From CAWDMC01 sp963803295 (GTDB lineage Bacteria > Acidobacteriota > Terriglobia > UBA7540): 64,000 nucleotides of DNA. Location of the stretch: positions 248,001 to 312,000 of the forward strand of contig CAWDMC010000002.1 of the NCBI GenBank assembly GCA_963803295.1, written 5' to 3'. The notes beneath the pieces are model-generated. The model saw only the letters and a program-made list of their open reading frames with translations. It was not told the DNA's origin and did not search any database. This document shows, piece by piece, positions 27,207 through 36,058 of the stretch (position 1 is the first letter of the stretch; each line of letters opens with the position of its first letter). The translations under genes were made by a program, and so were the position numbers.

Positions 27207-27370
27207 CTTGTGGAACTTACCCTGGCAAGTTACGGCATACTTTCCCGCAACGATCAGATATATCGAGGTTTACGAAGATATCGCGGCTTGTGGAACTTAC
27301 ACCGGCAATGCGGATGGAAGCCTTTTCGGATTCGATAGTTACGTGCAGATCAGGGCTTGTGGGAACTTAC
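27207..27370. repeat. three CTTGTGGAACTTAC direct repeats, iteron-like
   Basis: The 14-mer CTTGTGGAACTTAC occurs at 27207-27220 and 27287-27300, and with one extra G at 27356-27370. Each is followed by a short GGCA-containing tail (CCTGGCA, ACCGGCA, AGGCA). The copies are 80 and 69 bases apart, lie mostly in the gap between the winged-helix-like and zinc-finger-like genes, and face the same way. The arrangement resembles binding sites or iterons for a module-encoded protein. Confidence 0.6.
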
Positions 27371-27667
27371 AGGCACCGATCTGAGTGGCTGGCGCCTTTT
27401 TCGCAAGAAAGCCGCGTTGCGCCGCACGTAGTCAGGATGTTGCTGACGGTAGCGCCGCCTGTAGTCGGAGCGCGTTCCATACTTTTCCTTTTGCTGCGGA
27501 TAAACACCGCGAAAATAATCCGGGTTCTCCGTTCGCCATTGCTGATCGGATTTCCGCTTTTGCTGGCGGCGGCAGTCCGGTTGACCACAGGTCGTCTGTC
27601 GTTGTTTGAGTCGTGGATGAGGATGAAACCAGCGACGACAGAAAGGACATTTTCGGCTGGGGAGCAT
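27350..27667 (-). CDS. zinc-finger-like small basic protein of the recombinase module
   Basis: 105 residues starting at ATG 27667 behind GGAGGAGAA. The N-terminus has a four-cysteine arrangement, KCPFCRRWF ... TTCGQPDCRR, likely one zinc site. The rest is highly basic and aromatic (FRGVYPQQKEKYGTRSDYRR, RRYRQQHPDYVRRNAAF), as expected for a nucleic-acid-binding protein. It lies upstream of, and in line with, the winged-helix-like and recombinase genes. Proteins of this type commonly sit beside such modules; their function is unknown. Confidence 0.6.
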   Translation of the reverse strand: MLPSRKCPFCRRWFHPHPRLKQRQTTCGQPDCRRQQKRKSDQQWRTENPDYFRGVYPQQKEKYGTRSDYRRRYRQQHPDYVRRNAAFLRKRRQPLRSVPVSSHKP

Positions 27668-27847
27668 ACATTTCTCCTCCCGTGAACATCTTGAGGAGAA
27701 AACAAATCGAGGACGGGAGAAGAAGAGAGAAGCAAAAGGGAAAGGCCTTATCGAAACTGATGAGAAAGAAGGGAAGGAAAATCAGAAGCCAGGAAAAACA
27801 AGTGTAACGAAGAACAGGTCGTTTTTCCCGAATATTGGCCGGTTAAC

Positions 27848-28040
27848 TGCAAATACCACGTTGTGTTTGTGCCCAAACGGCGACGCAAGGCGGTGTTTGG
27901 CAAGCTGCGCCGGCAGTTAGGGGAAGTCTTCCATGCTTTGGCCCGTCAGAAAAAGAATGCCAGATTCTGGAAGGGCATCTGATGCCCGACCACGTGCACA
28001 TGTGTATTGCGATTCCCCCGAAGCACCCTGGGGCCAGAGC
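27848..28040 (+). mobile_element. IS200/IS605-type transposase (TnpA, Y1) remnant
   Basis: The plus strand reads CKYHVVFVPKRRRKAVFGKL and GEVFHALARQK, then after a one-base shift QILEGHLMPDHVHMCIAIPP and KHP. The KYHVVFxPKxRR opening and the MPDHVH His-x-His motif are those of HUH Y1 transposases. The C-terminal half with the catalytic Tyr is missing and no transposase end hairpins are evident. A decayed copy. Confidence 0.85.
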
Positions 28041-28313
28041 AAGCCGCACAGCTAGCGCATTTGCACCAGCCGGCCTTACTTCTAGAAACGTGACCGTGGA
28101 TTCGACGTGGCAGTCCACTTTGACCACAGCAGTCCGCCCCTGTAAAATACGAGCATCTCCGGGTTTGATGGTCACTCTTGGTGAACACGCCGCCAAGGTA
28201 GCCGTTACATCGATGCCAGTAAACGACGGCCGTTTAGCGAAAGGGAATGAGGCATATTTGCCGTTGTACCAACCTCGCGGCCTCAACCCGAATCTGTTGC
28301 CATCGGCGACAAC

Positions 28314-28520
28314 ATAACCGGCCACGTCATTTTGTTCGAGCATGCCAACTTCCGCGGGAGCGCACCGCCACGTCTTCAACGCCGAGCAGAACCTCAACGC
28401 CGACGACGATGACGACTTCAGCGACAGTGTGTCGTCGATTGTGATGATCAGCGGCAACTGGCAATTCTTCCGCAACTGGAACTTCGACGACGACTATCCG
28501 TCGATCCTCTCTAGGCCGTT
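28314..28520 (+). pseudogene. beta/gamma-crystallin-like protein remnant
   Basis: One frame gives ITGHVILFEHANFRG, then a shift of one base gives HRHVFNAEQNLNADDDDDFS, DSVSSIVMISGNWQFFRNWN and FDDDYPSIL. The FEHANFRG and SVSSIxxISGNWQFFRNWNF patterns are the Greek-key motif and the NDxVSS-type calcium-binding signature of microbial beta/gamma-crystallins. The following sequence no longer fits, so only one domain survives, frameshifted. Confidence 0.55.
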
Positions 28521-28694
28521 ACAGGGGTCTAGCCCGGCATGTGCGGTTCGGGGTGATAATTGCCAAGATCTGAGACGGCGTCTGGGCGCGGCTCGCAACA
28601 ACCGGCGGCCAGCCGATAATCCTCTGCGTTTCCCATCCAGCATCGCGAAGGGCCTCACTTGCATCCTTACTGATGGGGAGCGAAGTGAAAAATC

Positions 28695-29474
28695 ATGGCG
28701 CGTGTGTTCATTACAGGTTCTTCCGATGGACTGGGCCGAATGGCCGCACAGCTCCTTTTCGAGCAAGGACACACAGTAGTTCTACACCCGCGCAACGAGC
28801 GACGAGGACAGGAAGCGTTATCCGCCGTCCCTGGGGCGGAAACCGTTGTCATAGGCGATCTGACGAGTATCGGCCCAGACTCGCAGCGTGGCCGATCAGG
28901 TTAATCGGCTCGGCTCCTTCGACGGAGTAATTCACAATGCGGGCATCGGCTATCGCGAGCCCAGGCGCATCGCAACCGAAGACGGGTTGCCCCATGTGTT
29001 CGCCGTCAACACGCTCGCACCGTACATCCTGACCGCACTTATCCAGAGACCAAAGCGCCTCGTCTACCTGAGTTCCGGCCTTCACCAAAGTGGTGATGCA
29101 AGTCTGAAGGATCTTGCGTGGCAGCATCGCTCATTGGCTGGGACAGGAGGCATATTCTGATTCCAAGTTGCATGACGTGCTCCTGGCTTTCGCCGTCGCA
29201 CGCCGCTGGCCGGATGTTCTCTCCAACGCTGTCGAGCCCGGTTGGGTCCCGACCAAGATGGGAGGGCCGGGAGCGCCGGATAACCTGGATGCTGCGCACC
29301 GCACTCAGGTATTGGCTCGTAGCAAGCGATGAGCCTGCGGCAATGGTCACAGGCGAGTATTTCTATCACCGGCGGCCCCGCACACCGAATCCGGCGTCCC
29401 GCGATACGGAACGGCAGGAAAAGCTACTCGAAGCCTGCAAGCGCTTCTCCGGAGCGGATCTGTCTACTGGCTAG
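28695..29474 (+). pseudogene. short-chain dehydrogenase/reductase, frameshifted
   Basis: Four consecutive frame pieces restore one SDR. They are MARVFITGSSDGLGRMAAQL (NAD-binding TGxxxGxG), QVNRLGSFDGVIHNAGIGYR and FAVNTLAPYILTALI, then EAYSDSKLHDVLLAFAVARR (catalytic Tyr-x-x-x-Lys) and NAVEPGWVPTKMGGPGAPDN, and last AAMVTGEYFYHRRPRTPNPA. Frameshifts lie near 28880, 29135 and 29310. The full length would be about 255 residues with all active-site motifs in place, so decay is recent or the sequence has errors. Confidence 0.8.
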
Positions 29475-29801
29475 TCTGCCGGCTATTCCTGTGGACCCTA
29501 ACCTGCCCCAAGCTGCGCTGACCTGGGCTGCACCTCACAAATGGTGTTATCAGCAGCCAACTCACTTATTTCCCTCCCGCCATAGCTTTTGGTTGTCCTT
29601 CTTCCCGGCGGTTTCGGCAAAACCGTCCAAGAGGCTTCGGATAGACGAGATCGCACGCAAGGCTACCATCCTGGTGAACGCACCGCGACTTATCCTTCGG
29701 CAGTGACCGTTTCATGAGTGATGCGGCCAGAGTGAGCGCGGTTCTTGCGTTTCAGCAAGCGAATGAAGAGCCTTGTAGAAATTCGGCGTCTTGAATCTTA
29801 A
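29475..29801. other. intergenic, no supportable gene
   Basis: About 330 bases between the SDR remnant and the stop of the GH106-like gene. No gene, hairpin or repeat noticed. Confidence 0.4.
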
Positions 29802-32800
29802 TTAAAGAGTGAATTCAACCTCTTGAAGTGCAATCAAACGGACCGGTCCTAGCAATCCTCCGGGGAGGAGGTGTTCGGCTCCGTACTCTCGCACGTTGGT
29901 GTCATACCATTCTCGACGCTCGTTATAGTTGCCATACTTCTCAACGACTTTTTCAACCCACTCCGGTTTCTTCATTCCTGCTACTGCATTAATCAGGCGA
30001 TTGCTTATTCGCACTTCGAGGAAATTCCTCCCAGGCGCAGTCCACCGGCTTACATCGTGCTGATGAGGGCGCTTCCAGGTCACTCCCGCCGCATGGCCGT
30101 TGACAAAGACCTTGGAAGCGTCGTCCACGACGCCTAAATCAAGGACGAGCTTTCGGCCCTTAAGCAGATAGTTGGCAGGTAATTCGAACTCCAGTTCGTA
30201 ACGTGCCGTGCCGGAGAAGTGCCGGGTATCATCGCTATCGATCCAGGACTGGAGTAGAGGCATCTGTTTCACGAGCTTGGGGAAGTTGAGCGCTTCAAAG
30301 GTAACCCGCCAGTCACCAGTAATCTCCAGAGGCGCAGGCAAATCCTCGATTTCAATCTGCTGCCTTTTTGCTTCCTCGCCGGGAGCTGACGTGAGGATAT
30401 AAAAGATCCCGCTGTCTCTCATCTGACAGATAACCTTCTGTCCCTTCGATTCGATCTCGACAGCATTCGTCTCGACGACGTGGCGAGGTTCTTCCGCCTC
30501 ACGAAAGACGTAAAAAACCGATTCATTGGGGTTCAAGCGAAGCGGAATCCGGACACCCTGCTTCTCGAGTGAATAGACCGGCGCGGGACGGCACTCGCCT
30601 GTCTCCGTATTCCAGATATCGGGAATCTTCCTACCTACCCGAAACGTGGCGGCATTTTCCTGCGCGGTCATCGAGTTGTTGGCCACGAAGTAGACGTCGG
30701 CATCCCCAAGGCGCCGATGCAAGTGCAGGAGTGACTCGGAGGGTTCCGCCAGTTCAAAATCCGGCGGCATGATGGTCCGAAGAATTCTGGGCAAATCGGA
30801 AAGCGAACGCATAAAGATGGCTTCACCCGCGCCCACTGGACGCCGCCTTAGCCCTTCCTTCTGATCGACCTCGCCGAACACCTCGTGCACCATGGTTCGA
30901 ACCTGCTGGTCGTGCTCAGAGTACTTGTCGAACCCCGTGGCCAACTCCGGGAGCCGCCCGATGGCGACCACGATGCCACCCATCCGGCAGAATTCCCCTA
31001 TGCGCTCAAGGGTGCGTACGGGAACGTAAGTAATATTCGGAAGCACCAGGATCGAGTGGGCCATTTCACCGATCAGCAGCTTCCCGCTAGCAAGTTTGCT
31101 GCGCTCAACGAGGACTTGATCGTTCACAAAATTGAAGTCGTAACCGCTGTGCACGATCAGCGGGGCGAGGTCGCCCCACGGGATGGTCGCATCAGGAGAC
31201 CAGAAAAGCTCGTGTGGGACCGTGGCCTTGCACCAAGCATCCCGAATGGGTGAGAGCACGGCCAGGTCGCCCACAAAATGCCCCTGTGCAAGAAGCGAGC
31301 AGCAGCGGCCGATATAGGAGGTGAACTGGTTGTAATACTGCCACCAGGGCTCGGTGTGGCGGATCACCGCCGAGGCGTACATCTCAATGAAAGGCTCCGT
31401 CTTTTCATCCGGATCGTTGTAACTATACCCGTGATTCACAATTTGCTGATAGCCATCGCGCAGGGAAGGGTCGAGAACCGATTTCATCAGCTCGAGGTTC
31501 GAGGTGTAGCGATACGACCCGGGATAGCCCGGCGCAGCAATGAACGTGAAGCTTTCTGCTGACACCATCGGTCGCCCGTAAATGTGCGCAGCGCTACTGG
31601 CGTGCTTCCGGTGTACGGAGATTTGCGGTTCCCCGGTGGTCACCTGCTCTCCTTCCGGAATGCTGTTCACTCCGTAACCTTCCAGAAGCTCCGCCACGCT
31701 GCCGTGGGATTGGACTCGCGACATCAGGTGGTTCTCTTCGCACCACTCGCGCAGGGGCACAAAGAAATTGTCGATGATAAGTTCAGACAATACTTGAATG
31801 AAGTCGTGACGGATGCGCGGCGTCTTATCCCCCACGTTGAACCACATCGCCGGGAGGTGAGGCTGGATGTCGTAGCCCTGACGCTTCTCGAACTCCTCCA
31901 GGAAATCATCAGTCCAGTAAAGGGTGTGCTGGGGCAGGTGGATTTCGAAGCTGTCGCAAAAAACGGCACGCACCGTCTTCCCAAATTCCTCGCCAATCGC
32001 TTTCTTGAAGGCGCCGCCGCAGACGTCCAGGTGTCGGTCTAACGCTCTCCGCGAAAAGTGATTGAGCACATACCCTTCATTGCCCAGAGCGGCTGTGCGC
32101 ACAGCCTGTCGCGTGGGTATTTGTTTGAGGGAGATGATCTTCCATCGGCCGGCGGGCGCCCTCCAGCCAATCGGGGGCCGGACCACCGCCCAGAAGTTGG
32201 GATCGGTATAGCGAAGGAAAGGCCGCAGGTCCAGAAGCGTGCCCGAGTCCAGCACCTCGTCAGAGCCGAGGGTTTGGGCGGCGAAGAGGCCGATGAGTTT
32301 CTCATGTTCACCCAGTTCACCCGGAATTCTCGCGCCGTAGTCACTCGACGCATCCTCCATAGTCATCTTGATGCACTGCGACCCAAGCTCAAGGGGAATC
32401 CAGGGGCCGCCGTACGGCCAGCCTGTACCTAAGGTGAAGTCCACGCGCAGGCCGAGTTCCTTGGCTTTTTTTACCGTGAATGTAACGAGTTGCGCCCAAC
32501 GGTCAGAGAGGAAGGGGAAATTACCCTCCAACTCCAGCGGGGTCATCCATTGCATTTCCACGCCGCCCAGGCCTTGCTTGTGCATCTGCTCCAACTCGTA
32601 GGTGATGCCCCGTTCCGTGGCATTGGGGCCGAACCACCACCAACGGGTCCAATTGTGGGAATCGCTCCCGGGCTGCGAGAAAGCCAATTTGAGTGATTCG
32701 TACGCGCTTTCAGAGGATGCTCCACCGGTGATGCCTAACACCCTGCCGGGTCGCGGGAGGATTTCTTTAGCCGACGCCTGGTCGAGCAAGGCTCCGGATG

Positions 32801-32840
32801 CCATGGCAAGGGAGTTCTTCAGGAAATTTCGTCGATACAT
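29802..32840 (-). CDS. GH106-like glycoside hydrolase (alpha-L-rhamnosidase type), Tat-exported
   Basis: A 1012-residue exported enzyme. The ATG at 32840 follows GAGGAGATT and begins MYRRNFLKNSLAMASGALL, a twin-arginine signal (RRNFLK), so it is folded before export. The N-terminal half carries the GH106-like TIM barrel (TRWWWFGPN, LGGVEMQWMTPLELEGN, TLGTGWPYGGPW, VFCDSFEIHLPQHTLYW with acidic residues, ESFTFIAAPGYPG). The C-terminal part has beta-sandwich domains, including a galactose-binding-like fold (LVLDLGVVDDASKVFVNGHA). It is a paralogue of the partial gene at the left edge. The rhamnosidase role is inferred from family; the in-frame extension to 32897 is not used. Confidence 0.8.
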   Translation of the reverse strand: MYRRNFLKNSLAMASGALLDQASAKEILPRPGRVLGITGGASSESAYESLKLAFSQPGSDSHNWTRWWWFGPNATERGITYELEQMHKQGLGGVEMQWMTPLELEGNFPFLSDRWAQLVTFTVKKAKELGLRVDFTLGTGWPYGGPWIPLELGSQCIKMTMEDASSDYGARIPGELGEHEKLIGLFAAQTLGSDEVLDSGTLLDLRPFLRYTDPNFWAVVRPPIGWRAPAGRWKIISLKQIPTRQAVRTAALGNEGYVLNHFSRRALDRHLDVCGGAFKKAIGEEFGKTVRAVFCDSFEIHLPQHTLYWTDDFLEEFEKRQGYDIQPHLPAMWFNVGDKTPRIRHDFIQVLSELIIDNFFVPLREWCEENHLMSRVQSHGSVAELLEGYGVNSIPEGEQVTTGEPQISVHRKHASSAAHIYGRPMVSAESFTFIAAPGYPGSYRYTSNLELMKSVLDPSLRDGYQQIVNHGYSYNDPDEKTEPFIEMYASAVIRHTEPWWQYYNQFTSYIGRCCSLLAQGHFVGDLAVLSPIRDAWCKATVPHELFWSPDATIPWGDLAPLIVHSGYDFNFVNDQVLVERSKLASGKLLIGEMAHSILVLPNITYVPVRTLERIGEFCRMGGIVVAIGRLPELATGFDKYSEHDQQVRTMVHEVFGEVDQKEGLRRRPVGAGEAIFMRSLSDLPRILRTIMPPDFELAEPSESLLHLHRRLGDADVYFVANNSMTAQENAATFRVGRKIPDIWNTETGECRPAPVYSLEKQGVRIPLRLNPNESVFYVFREAEEPRHVVETNAVEIESKGQKVICQMRDSGIFYILTSAPGEEAKRQQIEIEDLPAPLEITGDWRVTFEALNFPKLVKQMPLLQSWIDSDDTRHFSGTARYELEFELPANYLLKGRKLVLDLGVVDDASKVFVNGHAAGVTWKRPHQHDVSRWTAPGRNFLEVRISNRLINAVAGMKKPEWVEKVVEKYGNYNERREWYDTNVREYGAEHLLPGGLLGPVRLIALQEVEFTL

Positions 32841-33057
32841 CGCTAATCTCCTCGCAGTCGGGTTGAAGCCACAAACGGCAGCGAATCGTCTCTGCAATTC
32901 GTCATGCCCATTGGCGAGGAGGTTATAACTCAGCCTCTCTGCGTTTGCAAATGTTTCTGCTGGTTTCTTACGGCGGAGGTCTTGTGCATGCTGGGTGTAC
33001 TGACCGCAGTGATGGACATATTCGCCCGCGTTCTCGGATAGAGGGTGAGGGGAAGCC

Positions 33058-33400
33058 GTGTTACCCAGACTTGAAAATCTGACTTACCTGCTCGCCGCGC
33101 TTGCGGCCCTCCTCGTTGAAGCACCCTTTATATATTGTATCCGGCTGTACCCGGCAACCAACCCGACCCGCTCCTGGGCTTACACCGCCTCATGGTCAAG
33201 CCCCGACGCTCCCCCAATGCTGGCTCGCCACAGTCGTTATTGCCATGTTCTATTATCTCTGGCGCCTGGCCGAGGCCGATGCGCAGAAGGCGACAGAGAG
33301 CCGGCGGACCTTCCTGAGAATCTGGCACTGGTTCCTGGCGCTCGCTTCAACCCATGGCCTGGACCGCGATCTCAACCACGTCCGGCTGGTGCGCCTGTGA
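33058..33400 (+). pseudogene. small membrane protein of an integrative element, probably frameshifted
   Basis: From a GTG at 33058 the frame gives one hydrophobic helix (ENLTYLLAALAALLVEAPFI). The adjacent frame, from about 33215, gives a second helix and a basic tail (WLATVVIAMFYYLWRLAEAD, RTFLRIWHWFLALASTHGLD), ending at 33400. Neither frame alone is convincing over the whole length, so I read this as one short two-helix protein with a frameshift near 33210. Its stop overlaps the GTG start of the next gene, suggesting an operon. Confidence 0.4.
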
Positions 33401-33927
33401 GAGCCGCCCCTGCCGACCGCCCCGCACACCCGCCGCTCCTCGAGAGCCTGGAGATTCTCATTGCCGGTCTTCTCCTTCTGGCAGGCTGGTTCGTCTGGCA
33501 CGTCGCCCGCACCCGCTATTACTACACCGACCGTCAGATCGAAGAGCACGCCCGCTTCAATGGCGTGGGCGGTTTCGATCCGAACCATCCTTCGCGCCTG
33601 ATCGGCCGCGTGTTCGAGTGCGCGGAGCCTTGCGTCTGGCAGGGACAAAACAAAATCCTCTTCGAACGCCTGCTGCGAGCGCGCGAGCGACCTGACTACT
33701 TTCTGGTGGTGGCGAGACCGGACGACATTGGACAGGTGGACCTCACCTCCCGGTGGAGGTCGGATACGGTTCTGGTGCTTTCCTTCAGTGAGTGCCGCGA
33801 GGAGCAAGAGACCATGCTGCTGATGCCGGCGTACTCGTGGATACGGAGCAGCCTGGGAATGTTTTGGCTGGAGCCACGGCCCGAGAAGCCGTGGACGGCG
33901 GTGTTGCGCCTGGCCCCGGGAAGCTGA
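33397..33927 (+). CDS. single-pass membrane protein of unknown function (integrative element)
   Basis: 176 residues from GTG 33397, which overlaps the upstream stop (GTGA). One strong transmembrane helix (LEILIAGLLLLAGWFVWHVA, about residues 18-37) is followed by a soluble domain with QNKILFERLLRARERPDYFL and VLVLSFSECREEQETMLLMP. No family is recognised. It lies directly before the relaxation-type gene, so a role in element transfer or maintenance is possible; I cannot show it. Confidence 0.5.
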   Translation: MRAAPADRPAHPPLLESLEILIAGLLLLAGWFVWHVARTRYYYTDRQIEEHARFNGVGGFDPNHPSRLIGRVFECAEPCVWQGQNKILFERLLRARERPDYFLVVARPDDIGQVDLTSRWRSDTVLVLSFSECREEQETMLLMPAYSWIRSSLGMFWLEPRPEKPWTAVLRLAPGS

Positions 33928-33940
33928 CAGGCTGAGAGGA

Positions 33941-34708
33941 GTGGTCATGCGGTTCAAGAAGGGCAGCCTCGAACTGAGTTACGGACAGGACTACCCGTTG
34001 CTGCGGCAGGTGATGCACTGCCGGTTTGTGACGCACGACCAGATCTACGACTTCCTGCGGCTGGGCTGTCACGAGATGAACCGGCAGTCGTTCAACTGGA
34101 GGATCCGGAGGCTCGCCGCTCACGACCTGGTGTTACGGCATCATCTGCCGGCGGTGGCGAGCGGCTTCATCTACTCGATCGCTCCCGTCGGCGCCTTGCG
34201 ACTGTAAGGCATGGGGGAGCACTATTCCGGACCTGTCAGCGGGCTGGGGAAGAAGATCGATGAAGCTATCTGCTTTCACTGGGTGGAGTTGAACGACGTG
34301 CACCTGGCTCTGGCTCGCCGCCACCTGGTGGAGGAGTGGATCTCCGAAGTCGAGATCCGATCCCGGAACGAGCTGACCAATTCCGGATATGCCAAGGACT
34401 ACGACGCGGTCGTCTCGGTGCGGGTCGGGTACAAGAGCCGCCGCTTTGCCCTGAAGTACGAACGGTCGCCCAAGGCGCTGCGCGAGTACAGCCGGATCGA
34501 GCGTGAGATCGAAGCCGAGAATCAGGTCGAGGTGTTCCTGTATCTCATGCCCAACGACCACCTGCTGGAGTTTGTTGGCCAGTGCTTCGCCCAAACCCGG
34601 CGGCGGTTGTACCTGGGTCTGGCCCAGCAGTTCACCGAGTTGGGGCTTGACGCCCCGGTGGTGGAAGCCTCGACAGGGCGGAAATTGGCCTTCCGGAAGG
34701 CTCTTTGA
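33941..34708 (+). pseudogene. replication-relaxation-like protein, split by an in-frame TAA
   Basis: Two open frames are in the same register and separated only by a TAA at 34205-34207. The first (33941-34204) is a winged-helix-like domain (LLRQVMHCRFVTHDQIYDFL, SFNWRIRRLAAHDLVLRHHL, YSIAPVGALRL). The second (ATG 34211) carries FHWVELNDVHLALARRHLVE, SGYAKDYDAVVSVRVGYKSR and FALKYERSPKALREYSRIER. That order (wHTH, a (W/L)ELNDVHLAL helix, an acidic Asp and Glu-rich nuclease-like strand) matches the replication-relaxation family of plasmids and integrative elements. The stop is a nonsense mutation, or the halves reinitiate at 34211. Confidence 0.5.
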
Positions 34709-34792
34709 CTCTTCCATTGCTTCTCCTTTGCTTTTCCGAATGCACTGTAACCCCCTATATAATCTGTGACTTACGTTTTGACTACCCTATAC

Positions 34793-34826
34793 GGACGTGT
34801 CGTTTTTTGCCAAAAACGACACGTCC
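34793..34826. terminator. 15-bp perfect hairpin, probable intrinsic terminator
   Basis: Arms 34793-34807 and 34812-34826 (GGACGTGTCGTTTTT / AAAAACGACACGTCC) pair perfectly around a four-base TGCC loop, 85 bases after the relaxation-type gene. The T-run lies inside the stem, not after it, so it could also be a protein-binding site or element end. Confidence 0.5.
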
Positions 34827-34979
34827 TCGGTACGAGCGGTGCGCAGGATTGCGGGCAAGGTTGCAGCGAGGTTGGCGGCGGCCTGTGCACACGGTGACCC
34901 GAGGTTTGCACACGGTAGTCGTTGGCGTGGTGCACTGGTGGTGGCGAGAGTTGCACAGCTTCGCGCATGGTGTGCACGG

Positions 34980-35545
34980 TCCCCTCTGATCGATGTTGCA
35001 CTCGGTTCATCAGACAGCGACAGTTGTGCATTACCCTGGCGTCATGGTGTGCGGCATGATTGCGCGCGTTCCGATGTTCGCCGTTCGCATCGTGCGCGGT
35101 CTGTTGGTGTGCCTGGTTGATCTTCGTCCGAGGACCTGGCGAGGCTTGCGCAGCTTTGTGCGCTGAGTGCACGGACCCCGCCTGACCGCGGTGCATTCGG
35201 TTTTGCAGACAGTAACAGTGGTGCATCACCCTGGCGACATTGTGCGGAACGATTGCCCGCACGCCATGTCGGCACTCGCGCCATGCGTGGCGTGGTTGAT
35301 GGTTGCCCGGTTGACCTTCGTCCTGGAAGCCGGCGAGGCTTGCGCAGCCTTGCGCACGGAGAACGCGCACCCCGGCCTGACCGCGGCTGGATTCGTTTTG
35401 GCAGACAGTGAAAGTTGTCCGTCACCCGGCGGCGTAGTGTGCGGAAGGATTGCACGGCGTGATGTCGCCGCTCGCACGGTGCGTGGCGTGGTGGTGTGCT
35501 TGGCTGACATTCGTCCGATGGTCTGGTTGCGCCGTTACGGCCGGA
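34980..35545. repeat. three diverged 195-bp tandem repeats
   Basis: A GC-rich unit recurs with period 195-196: the landmark GACAGYRAMAGTKGT starts at 35013, 35208 and 35404. Each copy also has CTGACCGCGG/CTGATCGATG before it, TGTGCGGMADGATTG about 45 bases after, GTGCGTGGCGTGGT-like and GACCTTCGTCC-like stretches, and TTGCGCAGCYTTGTGCGC at the end. The flank 34830-34975 looks like a weaker partial fourth copy. Frames on the minus strand are long because of base composition; I see no protein family in them. Confidence 0.75.
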
Positions 35546-36058
35546 CGTGTCCTGCCTCCAGTCGTCGCCGGTCACGTCTCTGGTTGCACGTTAGGACGTG
35601 GGGATTCTCGCGCCAGACACCTGCCTCCGTTCAGACACCGAAAGTCAGGACCAGCAACTCACAACTTCTTTTCAGGCGCAGCAAACGCACGCGAAAGAGT
35701 CACAAACGCAGAGATGAGCGAGTTGGTCTGCGCCGGCTGGCTGGTCAGCGCCTTCACAAAGGCCATATGAGGTTCACGTCAGGAGCGTGCAGCCTGGAAC
35801 AGCGCTGGCTTGGCTGGGTTCGCGTCTGATTGCTCGTGTCAGGGGTTTCACCCGAGTGCCGCTTGGAAGTTCGAGCGTTAAGGCCACCGAGGACAGCCTA
35901 CCAGGGATCGACTGGAGCGAATGCAAACGGCGTGAGATGGTCGTGGGAACGCAATGCAATTCTGAACCCCGCAAGTTCCGTACAACCCCACGTGCGGTTT
36001 CTGGCTAGTTGATTCGGCGTCGGATATTTGGCGGAGAGTGTGGAAGACCGATTACTGA
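35546..36058. other. intergenic between tandem repeats and integrase remnant
   Basis: About 510 bases. Open frames here are short or low-complexity. A GTGCGGTTT word near 35995 recalls the 3' side of group II intron domain V but lacks the paired half. No feature can be supported. Confidence 0.35.

Noticed and set aside
27207..27370. Short CRISPR-like array
   Set aside because: Only three 14-mers with unequal spacing (80 and 69), no cas genes, and one copy overlaps a coding end.
27843..28475. 210-residue minus-strand ORF over the IS200 and crystallin remnants
   Set aside because: It is the antisense of two recognisable plus-strand gene remnants.
34771..35575. Minus-strand ORFs of 177-199 residues across the 195-bp repeats
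   Set aside because: They follow the repeat composition, lack start signals and motifs, and overlap each other in different frames.
35940..36005. Group II intron domain V near the GTGCGGTTT word
   Set aside because: The paired 5' half and the GAAA loop are not present, and no maturase is nearby.
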